Below, piece by piece: positions 47,940-58,215 of a stretch of DNA of 64,000 nt. The notes below the pieces were generated by a model that saw only the letters and a list, made by a program, of their open reading frames with translations, did no database searches and had not been told where the DNA came from. This stretch comes from Panorpa germanica (Eukaryota; Arthropoda; Insecta; Mecoptera; Panorpidae), in assembly GCA_963678705.1 (NCBI GenBank), contig OY783212.1, forward strand, positions 9,052,001 to 9,116,000, read 5' to 3'. Position 1 is the stretch's first letter. Each line of letters starts with the position of its first letter. The translations under genes and the position numbers were made by a program.

Positions 47940-48090
47940 TAACTGAAACACGGCAACATTTAATCTAAAAAGATCTCAATTTTGACTTAAATCAATACTT
48001 TATAATCATTAAAAATGTCTTTTTCTTTAAGCAATAAAATAGGTTACAAAACGTTGTATGTCATGTAAAAAGATTTAGATGTAAGGTAAA
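47940..48090 (+). repeat. Diverged dispersed repeat, copy 1 of 3
   Basis: The order ATTTAATCTAAAA, TTTATAATCATTAAAAA, then AATAGGTTACAAAACGTT parallels blocks at 51360-51640 and, more loosely, 57910-58215, all in the same orientation. Identity is low and the ends are not defined. It may be an old element or traces of a local duplication. Confidence 0.4.
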
Positions 48091-48460
48091 TTTTTTGATA
48101 TTAATTAATGATTATATGCAACGATGTTTAGCGATTACTATGTCTGTATTTTGTTTTCCTGTATCTATTGTTCCAGACCAGTGGTAGGTTAATTTACTTG
48201 GGGATTACTTCAAGATATTTATGATAGCCATGTGCATGGCTCACACACTCACGTCCGGCATTTCCGTATCGTTTTAGTGAATAGAAAGTGACAAGTTTAG
48301 TTCAGTGACACTACTCTGAGTAGAACCAAAGTGTTTGACTCTGTCCAGAAGGTTTTGAATGGTTTTGATAAAGAGTAAAACCAAAGCCATAAACGGTGAC
48401 TATCGCCAATAAAAACAATATTTAAACGATGCTCGCATTACTGTTACACTAATTGCATCA

Positions 48461-48771
48461 GAGGCTGTTGGAGAAGGCAAAGACTGCTTATCGCAATAAA
48501 CGATGTCGGCAACCGATTGGTGACGTTCTCCTTCGGCACGATGATAAACTCGTGACTTACTAAATTACATTGGCAACCTCTTGAATACCTATCTTACAGT
48601 ACAGACTTATCTCTTGGTCACCGAATAAGGCATTAAGAGTGGAAAGATTTGCAGACGACGCTGCGGTGGAACAGTACGTCTGCAATTGATGAGGTCTTAG
48701 TGTTTCCATGAAGGAATCAAAAAGCTTCCTATCCGATGGTGAAAATTTATTTGTGTTGATGGAAGCTGTGT
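48461..48771 (+). pseudogene. Mariner transposase C-terminal fossil
   Basis: Blocks in order recall the second half of a mariner transposase: DVLLRHDDK near 48521 (family VLLLHDNAR), WQPLEYLSYSTDLS at 48571-48612 (family WETLPHPPYSPDLSP), RFADDAAVEQYV at 48645-48680 (family GKRFADDAAVEQYV) and KSFLSDGEN near 48720 (family SFYDDGIKKL). The third catalytic D should follow DLSP, but the sequence shifts frame there. At least two frame changes and stops occur, so it is dead. The block wording differs from the fossil at 8314-8560 and from the element at 11709, which points to a separate mariner lineage. The N-terminal domain and terminal repeats were not found. Confidence 0.75.
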
Positions 48772-49855
48772 AAAAAAATAAAGCACTTGACTTGTATGTT
48801 TATAAATCATCAATAAATCTGTTCATCAATTAAAATTTTCGGTTTTTATGAGAAATAATCATCGTATATCATATTTTATAGAACTATAGAAAGTAATAAT
48901 ATGTTTCTAGTTCAACGAACAAGTGTTATCAAAATACCCGTGACCTGTTGAAGCAAAACAACGATTCAACTAATTTATCTTGTGTTGGGTCAATAGGGCA
49001 CCGGGCAACCGACGATATGCGGGTGATTGTCTTGAACTGTGAATGCATTTGTCCACGTCATCAAGACGACCAGCAGACCAGAGACTCGTACAAATGAAAG
49101 GTTCAGATCAAGCGGTAGTACATATGTATTATGAGAATTGATTGTCTTATTCACTAAAAGCATAAACTGTGTCTTGCTTTACAAATAATTTAAATGTGTT
49201 TTGTAATTTGAATAATATTAGAGATATCAATGTAGGTGTGTAACCAAACAGTTACCAGATGTGCAAACGCTTAGATTTTGCAAAGGGCATTTATATCATT
49301 TTACAAAATTACTTATATTTAAGGTTTATTTAATAATAAAAATTACCTTTTAAGTAAAGTAATAGAATAGAAAGTGATAGAATTACTTTGGGTTCCGATT
49401 TGCGTTGTTTTCTTAGCTACAAAATTAATATTTAGACTTACGTAGACTTAAATACATGGATTTTAATAATTTCGATTTTTTCGATGTTGTTTATTCGGAT
49501 ACCAACAACAAAATGCGTATTTTCTTCTTAATCAAATGTTGATATCTAAAAATTTTTTAAAGTTAGCGTAGTCAAAACTTTTATCGGTAGTTTTAAAATA
49601 ATGTTCTTATGTGCAATTTCTAATCAATGCAATATGTTCTTCAAAATGTAAACTGTACCGACGACCATTTGCATTGCCCCTTTATTGTTCTTTATTAATG
49701 CAGAAACACTGAAAGCATCGACTATATTACAAAATGCATATTTCTTTGAAATCTTGTTTTTGTTAAAGAACAAAGATTTTCATTACTTCATTATTAATAA
49801 AATAGAACGGAGGCAAAAAATGTAAAAAAAAAACCATAAATGTTTACACAAATAA
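48772..49855. other. A+T-rich DNA, no gene seen
   Basis: No feature beyond the mariner fossil to its left could be supported. Confidence 0.5.
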
Positions 49856-49979
49856 TTATATACACTGGGTATATTTATAAGGGAAATAGACTTAGTCAAA
49901 AGTAACATTATATACACTGAGTGCCTTGTAACTAACACGGCATATTTATAAGGGAGACAGACTGAGTCAAGAGTAACCA
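49856..49979 (+). repeat. Tandem duplication of a 50-70-bp unit
   Basis: TTATATACACTG(G/A)GT begins both units (near 49856 and 49908), and ATATTTATAAGGGA(A/G)A with AGAC and AGTCAA(A/G)AGTAAC ends both. The second unit has about 20 extra bases after its first block. This is a local duplication, not old but not new. Confidence 0.75.
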
Positions 49980-51359
49980 GAAAGATAGACAGAAGCCAGA
50001 ATATTATCGAATTTTTTGGTGCCATCAGTAAAAAATATCTATTTCCTTAATTTTTCTTATATGGAAATACTCTTGAATAGTTATCGAATGCATAGAATGC
50101 AAAATGTTTTTCAAAATTATAGGAAGTGTAAAAAACATTTTATTAAATACTTTAGTGAAAAAAATCGGTCGTTCCACTATACTCTCAAAATTTAGTAATT
50201 TAATGATTTCCAGAATATAGGAAATTTATTAACTTTGGTTTTAGAAAAGCGAAATAATACATTTCTAATTCAATAGGACAACTGATTTCGACCTAAGTTC
50301 AAGTAAAAGGTGTTAATCTAAAATGTACTAATAATATGTAGTTTCTTATATAATTTAGTTATAAAAAATGTAATTTGTACAAATGCCACGAAATAAATCG
50401 ATAAAGGGTAGTGAATTTTCAATATTTTCAAAACGAGAAACGGGTTTCCAGACGGGATAAATTTTGATATTCTGAGTTGTTTTGACTCAGGTTATCAGCC
50501 CTACACATTGAAGTAATACTTACGGGATACTCTGTATTTGACCTTTCCAAACAGATGAATTTCCATTTTATCAACCACCTACAATACTGGTGTACATCGA
50601 TATCTATATCGATAAGCAAAACCGTTGACATAAACATCGATTTATTCAGAACATAAGAATAAGCTGAACAAACGATACGAATTTAGAAACAAAGCATAAC
50701 GTAATCTGTAGATGAGCGTTGTTCGAGGAATATAACAGGAAGGGTGTGATCCCATGACCTATTCCCAATCCATTGGAATGTGTTGAAGATAAGAGTGGGT
50801 GGGAAGGGTACGGGAGGGAATGGAACTTGAGAAAACACACCACAACTCATGGAATGGAACTCCAAAGCACAGTAAAGGAGAAGTTTACAATGAGGAGTGG
50901 GGAGAGGGGTGTCTGAGTTGAGGTTAGTCTCCCTGGGATTTCATTCTCATTCCATGTACATAAAAATCTTGCAGGATTTAAGAACGGATAGCATCTAAGC
51001 TTTGTTTGTTCTTATCCTCAGTAACATTTTACTATGATGTAAATAATTTACAAGAAATTATAAATTCGAAAATTTCTACTGTCGGCACAGATACACCAAC
51101 GGGTTCAATACTCGGACAAGCGATCTATTTTGTAGGTTTGGTTATGACCAACTTTAATTTATTATTTCCCTCGTAAATATAAACAAATATCTATCTGAAC
51201 TCATTACAGTAAAAGGTTGTTCATCAGTGATAAAACTCCTCATTGGAAATGGACCGGGGTTAAACAAATTTAAAAATAAATGAATGAAGTACAAATGAAT
51301 AAAAATAATATGTAAAAATATGTTAAATTTCGGTAATATAGATTACATTAATAATAATC
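49980..51359. other. A+T-rich DNA, no gene seen
   Basis: The segment at 50745-50930 is purine- and G-rich (GGGTGGGAAGGGTACGGGAG and similar), with overlapping minus-strand frames and no recognisable family. TATCGATATAGATATCGA-like palindromes lie near 50600. Confidence 0.4.
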
Positions 51360-51640
51360 CCGCAAAACACAAAACATGGATGTCACCTTACTTTAACGAA
51401 AATATTACTTAAGTTAAAAACCTCTTAATATTTAATCTAAAAGTGTCTTCTTTTATTATTATATAGCTATTTTATCCCAGCACTTGATTTTTAAAAAGCT
51501 CTTCTGAAGATTTTATAATCCTTAAAAAAGAGTTTTTAAATTTTTTAATAATGAAGTAGGTCTCAAAACGTTAGGTAAAATCGGTTACGTAACAAATAAC
51601 TTTTGATATATTGCATAAACCTTAAATACACGTAACTGTA
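51360..51640 (+). repeat. Diverged dispersed repeat, copy 2 of 3
   Basis: AAACACAAAACATGGATGTC, TTACTTAAG, ATTTAATCTAAAAGTGTC, GAAGATTTTATAATCCTTA and CAAAACGTTAGGTAAAAT align in order with 57910-58215 and 47940-48090. It lies in the same orientation as both. The family is not recognised and no coding content remains. Confidence 0.5.
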
Positions 51641-54600
51641 CTTAGTGGGATAAATGTGTACATAAAATGTTAAGTACTTCATAGTTTATGTAAATTTGTT
51701 TTGTTATTTTTTACAGAAACACTGTCTGTGGCTTTACAATGTATCAACTTCTTCGTATCAAAGTTACGTCTTATCGATGTGAGTATGCAAATTCTTATTG
51801 TATTTTTCTCATTGTTATTTCTATTATCTCAAAACCATTTCAATTACATCTTCATTATTACTTGCATTATTAATAATAAAACTTATTGTCATTGTCGTTG
51901 TCTATTTATTATCTTTTATATATTTGTTATTCTTATCTCATAAATATAAAGGATTATTATTACTGGTGTAACATTCTTTTATTTATATATAAGACAATAT
52001 CCTCAATTTTATTAGGAATTGTAAATTTTTAATCAAACTTATGTATTGCTCAGAAATCAAGGACTTTTATTTTAGTAATTTACATACACATTATCATACT
52101 ATCCTTCCTGAAATCAAAAAACGATTTTAATGTTTATTATTTAAATTGTCAAATCCTTTTTATCTAATTTTATAATAACTTAACAATATGTACAGTGAGT
52201 ACTGACAACTCCAAATATCAATTTGGAGCCGCTATTCCTCCCAACGTCATCTATGGAGTCCATGAGTATATGGTTACTGTTTTACCGACAGACGAGCTTT
52301 GTACCAAATAAAGAAATAATTTCTATTATGTAGAAATTTATGTAGTAATATTATTATAGATATTTTTAACAGTGTACATTGAAACCTTCAATCAATTACG
52401 ATAGTTAGAAAATATGGTTTTACAATTATACAAAGTTGAATGCATTTCAAAGGCATCGTATTCATTTTGCTAATAATTGTTAATTGCAGTTTGTCCCGTT
52501 GCAGTTTTGCTAACTTAAATCAACAATATATGGGTAATTGGTTATAAGAAAGTTTAAACCTCGTTAAACTGTTACCTAACTTATTCTGCACATAAATCTA
52601 TATACAATTATATATATAGTTAGTTGTGCTTGTATATCGAATAAGTAAACTAAGTTTTGAATTACAAATAAGTTAATTAATTAAGCATATGCACATAAGG
52701 CGCACAGAACTGCAGCTTCCACCATTTCGTTTCGCTTATAGAATAATTTGCTTAATTATGTTTGTTGTATAATTACAACTGTATGTATTCATTAAGAAAA
52801 CAATATGGTCCGACAAATGCCTCTTTCTTAGACTAAAGCCACACTGCTAATGAAAATAATGTGGAAAAATCCGCCCCGCAAATCTGCAAATTTATCCGCA
52901 CGAATTTTAATCATTTAAAGCATTTTTTCGATCAATTTCTTTTACAGTGTTGTCTGGAAACACCACAATGGTTCAACAGATCGATTTATATTTATTTTGA
53001 AATTATTTATAAAACTCTGTTCTTCTGGGATCACATTACAGATCACAACCATTGCAAATGACATTTCGTTGAGATGTTAACACAAATTATACGATATTGA
53101 ATTCAATCAAATGTGAAATGAACATCGGCCAAGTTCTCTGCATCTTGGAATTGCCTTAGTCTGTCTTCGTCTTCATGACATTGGTGTAAGTTGTTGACGG
53201 CTTCCATTTTCAATTCACCCAACGGGATCATTTTATTGTCAAATACCCGAAATATTTTACCACACAAAAACCTGAGTGATATGTGGATATGGTCCTATAA
53301 ATATATATTCTAAAAGTTTTTAGAAATATTTTGTGACAAATAGCTTAATCGAATCGCTTTTATATGTACGAGTTCTAACATAAATCTGTCGTGTATTTGT
53401 TTCCTATAGAAATAAGAAGAGAAAAATTGATGGGATATTGAAAAAAATCTAAAGGTTCGGTTAAAGTTTGTGCAAACTTGGAGACCAGATAAAAGATCAT
53501 AAATTTATCTAAGTAGTCAGGGAATAAACGCTATTCAATTAAATATTATTTGCGCATAAAACGCTAAACTTAGAGTAAGCATTCCAGGAACAACCTTTGC
53601 AATGCATGACGATCTCCATTATTGTCTTTTTCATATTTTACTCATTAAAGCAATGCGAAATAAAATTGAGAGTCTAAAGTATTTTCGAACACAACTTCGA
53701 TGTAGAAACTACGACTGGATATGAATGAATTTTAGATTAATGCAATTGTAACTGGAAAAAATAAAATTCAAGATGGGAAAGCTAAAAAAAAAGGGAAGAA
53801 AACCTGCAATGCTGACTAAATCCAATGGAATTGAATCTGGTGAATTAGAAACAGTGTTTATCAAAATTGGTTTAGTAAAAGAAATATTTATGAAGACTTT
53901 GCAGTAATGCATTGTTCATATTATAGTCGGTTTAAGATATTTCACATTTAGTTTCTTTGAATTAAATTTTTGAACTCAACCGCGAACTAAAATAATTAAA
54001 TTAACTTAAGAAGTTGCATATAGGTCGAATATTGTTTTTGTCGTTATCTCAATATTCGGAAATGTTTCGCTAGAACTGGACAATCGCAATGGCGCTGACC
54101 AAACTCAAAGTCAAGTTAAAATCCTTTACCACACTGTGATGTTATATATTATTTGCAGAATATATCGAGATGCTCACCTGCGTGAAAGCTGATACGATCT
54201 TTAACGTTTCAGTCAACTTAAATCATCACGCTAACGTACATGCAATTAGGCTAATTGTCCTTAACCATTATACAATAAGTATTCTCTAAGATGGCTAAAG
54301 TTTCTTAATTGCGCGAAACGAATATTCAAAGACTGTGAATTAATTTAATTAAACTTGATGTGCCTAGATTTTGGAAATGTTGTCACACGGCACCTCGCTT
54401 GGCGTTGCTTCTAATGCTTATGATGGAGTCTTCTATATTCACTGGTAGCAGCAGCCTCTAGGTATAGCTAGGTAGTGGAATGGGAGAGAAAAGTGAATAA
54501 AACATGCTCTTCAAAATAATTAACGTAATCTTATGCAGCTATAATTTGTTTATGTTTTTTCTACTTACAAAACATCGTGCATCAGATAAATGCTAATACG

Positions 54601-55149
54601 TTTATTTTTGCTTTATTCTAAATTACTTTTTATGTTGTTGATGAATGTAAACAAATATTGTACGCTTCGCCCATGACCAGCGTCATATTTTTTGAGTTAG
54701 GTTGTTATCAAAGTTGAATGGATTAAGTGTTAACATAAATTGCCAACAGACAAGAAAATAAACAGATGTGAAACTAAGTAAATAGAAAAAAATAAGGTAA
54801 TGTCGTAGAAAATTGAAAAACAGATTAAACAAAAGTGATTTAATTTTTAGTCTTCTAGTTAAAATGTTAAATTATTTTATGTGTTTTTTGAAAATATATT
54901 TGTTAAATATTTCGTTAATAGCGATAAACACAAAATGTATATTGTACCAGAAACGTTGATCAAATTTGATGAAAAGAAATTAGTCTTTATAGGTTGACAA
55001 TGCTTTAAATAATTCTTACTCTAATTACCTATTTTTAGTTTTATACGTTGTAAGAATATTTAAGTATTTATTTTATTGTGTTTTTGCTTGTACACGTGTT
55101 CGAGTTAATCAATTTCTAGGGCTGAAGTTATTGTTCCAAATTCTTACAT
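51641..55149. other. Long A+T-rich stretch, no gene seen
   Basis: Frames at 51701-51943, 52861-53061 and 53709-53912 are Ile/Phe/Tyr-rich or without motif. A G+C-richer patch at 54370-54480 has no partner. I see no RNA gene. Confidence 0.45.
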
Positions 55150-55400
55150 AATGTTTTTAATTTTTAATTTAATTTATTTAACGTCGTCTTATTTCCGATG
55201 CTGAGTTATATTACCGATGGCTCTTATTCTTATTAACAGCTTTACGTTGTTGTGGTCTCGAACATGTGGGCTATATCACTAAATAATAAGTTAACGATTT
55301 GTGAGCACAAAATGAATTAAATATCTGGTCGGTCCCAGGACCGAACCCTAAAACACAACTGTATGGCATCAAGTATCAACTCTATCAATACTATTATATT
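55150..55400 (-). repeat. tRNA-derived SINE with 3' tail
   Basis: Read on the minus strand from about 55395, ATTGATAGAGTTGATACTTG is a weak A-box region. AGGGTTCGGTCCTGGGACCG near 55345-55326 contains a B-box/T-arm (GGTTCGGTCC). The body ends in CATCGGTAATATAACTCAGC, ATCGGAAATAAGACGACGTT and an AAATAAATTAAATTAAAAA tail. The tail is shared with 8037-8098. Head, body and A-rich tail in this order define a tRNA-derived SINE. It would depend on a LINE for movement, and I see none here. Confidence 0.65.
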
Positions 55401-56323
55401 CAATTTTATTTACAACACATTTGCTTTTATCGGGTAACGGGTGATACATTTCACTTTTATTTGCAGTTTCTCGCGAGGATAGTGTATAAATTAAAATAAT
55501 TAAAAATGATATTTGAGCAAAAAAGAATAACTGGTTTTGGGTGTTTCTTTAAATTGATTATATGTCAAGTATATTCACACATTTATATATCGACACCATA
55601 AAAACTGACAAAATAAGTAGGAGATAGAATTGATGCCACTGCGGAACGAAATAGAGGACGTTATATAAAAATTATCAAAAAAAGTGAAATGTAGCAAATT
55701 TTCGATATACCATTAATAAATTTAAAAACCAATATAATTTATTACAAGGATTATATTTATATGATATGACCCACTTAAAACATTATTACCCAGTGACATT
55801 TTTACCATCCGCTATTTATCAATTTATTTCGATTACGGATGATTAATTCAAACGAATTTAAAAAAAAAAGCAAAAAAGTCTGGTATTCGTACTGGTTGGT
55901 TCCTTCAGGATCATCAATAAGAGATAATATATGGTTATAGACGTTTTATATAAACAGGATAACATTTTATCCTTCTGCAGTTTCCTATTGAATCTATCAC
56001 CAAGTTAATAGAGCAGAATTTATCCGTCGAACAAATTATACTGAAGCTCGATATCGCTTGAGATGGATGAACGGAGATACGTCAAACGATGAGTTAGTTT
56101 TACTATTTTTCATGATTGTTTTATACAAAACTTTAAAAGAGAGATAATATACACTGTTAATAATGTTCGCAAATTTAGTACAAATTTGGTAGATAAACGC
56201 ATTTTGAAATGAACAACCGAGGGTATATTAATTATTTTTAAGATGAATAAACTTGTATTTATATAAATTAATATAATTTGACAAAACAATTCCTTTAAAT
56301 TATATATTTTGTTTTTTAAACCA
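55401..56323. other. A+T-rich DNA, no gene seen
   Basis: Nothing recognisable was found on either strand. Confidence 0.5.
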
Positions 56324-56410
56324 CTCAGACTTCCTCCCCCTTGTCACAGGTTGTCAAATTGTTTTGACCCTTCTCCCTTCACGTGTGACGTAATTTATGG
56401 ATGGGGACCC
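56324..56410 (+). repeat. GTGACGTAATT-family fragment
   Basis: CTTCCTCCCCCTTGTCACAG, TTGTCAAATTGTTTTGACCC and CACGTGTGACGTAATTTATG with GATGGGGACCC form the C-rich right half of the family. The terminal block is the best preserved in the window. The left half is missing. Confidence 0.65.
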
Positions 56411-56738
56411 ATGTATATTATTAATAACTTCAATATCGATTAAATTTTTAATTTGATATTTTGAAAAAGTCACTTTTTGCATATTCTTCAAAATTGTTAC
56501 TGACAGAAATGTAATTATTAAATAAAAATCATTAGCTAATTAAAAAAAATTGTTGTATTCAGTGTGTATCGTACACACGTAATAGTTTTAAATACATTAA
56601 AATAAATAAGAAATTTTAATAGAACGTAGTAAATGGGTATTATTACATTTAGTAAAATGCTCGTAAATAAAACTTACAAAGTTCTGAACATTCGTGAAAA
56701 CATTAAACCATTACCAACATTTGACTACTGTAGTGTTA
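56411..56738. other. A+T-rich DNA, no gene seen
   Basis: No frame or repeat is supported between the two neighbouring elements. Confidence 0.5.
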
Positions 56739-57242
56739 AGCACCATTCCCATCTACTGTTTTAGTTTTTATTTTTATTTTAAATCAAAATAAGTTGTGTG
56801 TTTGTAACATACTTTATTTAGTATTAATTATTATCTTCATTTTATACACTGTAAAAAATACACCGCAAAAATTATTATGTGACATAGTACCAGGGTGTTA
56901 TGACAAAATTTAATAAGGCAGCTTAGAAAAATTACTATAATTATAGATTTTTTAAATTTATTTAAGTTATTTTACGTCAGCCTATTCGCAATGGTGAATC
57001 TCCTATGGCGTCGTGGCATCATATACGTGAACTACACCGATATACTCATAGTAATTTTTATATTTTATACAGGAATTTTAATCATAAAAACATTGTAGCA
57101 CCCTGGTACTATATCAGATGATAATTTTTACCGTGAATTGCTACAGTAGAAAATAAATTATTATATTTAAAATATTTATTTTTATACATTTAAAGTTAAA
57201 ATATAAAATTGAAATAAAAGCTCAGTAGGTGGGAATGGCCCC
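56739..57242. mobile_element. TTA-flanked inverted-repeat element, 504 bp
   Basis: The left end AGCACCATTCCCATCTACTG with TTTTA mirrors the right end, whose complement is GGGGCCATTCCCACCTACTG. TTA lies at 56736-56738 and 57243-57245, a 3-bp duplication as in PIF/Harbinger elements. A second inverted pair lies inside: ATAGTACCAGGGTG and neighbours, near 56887 and, inverted, near 57100. Nested inverted repeats suggest either two elements, one inside the other, or one compound MITE. A relative with the same ends is at 15684-16294. There is no coding frame. Confidence 0.7.
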
Positions 57243-57245
57243 TTA

Positions 57246-57909
57246 CGGTTCTGTGAAACGAATACTTAAAGCTTATAGCATTACACGACGATTACATCTT
57301 CCGACGCTTTAATTATGAAATATTCAGTCGAGAGACGACTCGACGTAACGTGTTTAGCGGCTTGTAATACTCATAAGTTTTCTTCATAATTTATAAGTAA
57401 TTCATTTGTTTTATGTTGCAACAACCGTACCGCAGAATACAGCACAGTGCGGTAGGGGTAGCGGTAGCGGTGGCAGGTGGAGTAACTTAAAACTATGGGG
57501 AGGTACATAAATCTCAGCAGTTACTGAACATTTACCAGTATCCAGATTCTACATTCTGTATCTATAAAGTTAGAAACGACTGTTCCAGAAGCTGTGTTAT
57601 GAGAAAAGCTTGTACATCAAGAAAAGCTATTTAAAAAGACTTTTAAAAAACACGTTTATCGGGATACTTTTTTAAAATCTGTATGTAGATTGTAACTCAA
57701 CAACTTATAATACAATCGATTTCAAATATTGAACAAAATTTTCGATTCGTTGCTTTGCGTTTCAAAAGTAAAAAGAGGTTAATTTCGTGGAAAAAGGCGT
57801 CCTTACTCACTAGTGTTTTAATTTCTTTTAGACAACTTGGAATGAAGTTTTCGTTCGTATATGGTTATACCAACTTTATGATCGCTTTTAATTATAAGTA
57901 GGTAAAGAG
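57246..57909. other. Mostly A+T-rich DNA with a GGTAGC tract
   Basis: GGTAGGGGTAGCGGTAGCGG lies near 57450-57470 in a short G-rich patch. No gene is supported. Confidence 0.45.
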
Positions 57910-58215
57910 GTAACCCACAAAACAGAAAACATAAGTCTTACTTAATATTACTGTAATATTTTACTTAAGAAAAATGTAGTAATATTAAATCTTAAGGTTC
58001 TTAATTTTCAACTGTATTAAACATCATTAACTCCTTTAAAAGAACTCCTAAAGATTTTGTAATCGTTAGATGGTGTTCTTAAGAAGTTTTATGAGTACCA
58101 AAAGGGTGGATTTGTCAAAATTTTGGTAAAATTGGTAAAAACTATTTGGTAAAATTGTTTACGCAAGTCATAACTGGTCTTACGTTAGATAAACGTTAAT
58201 TATACGTAATTCTGT
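57910..58215 (+). repeat. Diverged dispersed repeat, copy 3 of 3
   Basis: CACAAAACAGAAAACATAAG, TTTTACTTAAG, AATATTAAATCTTAAGG, TAAAGATTTTGTAATCGTTA and TTGTTTACGCAAGTCATAAC align with blocks of the 51.4-kb copy. A short internal tandem of TTTGGTAAAATTG-like words lies near 58120-58160 and is private to this copy. Confidence 0.45.
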
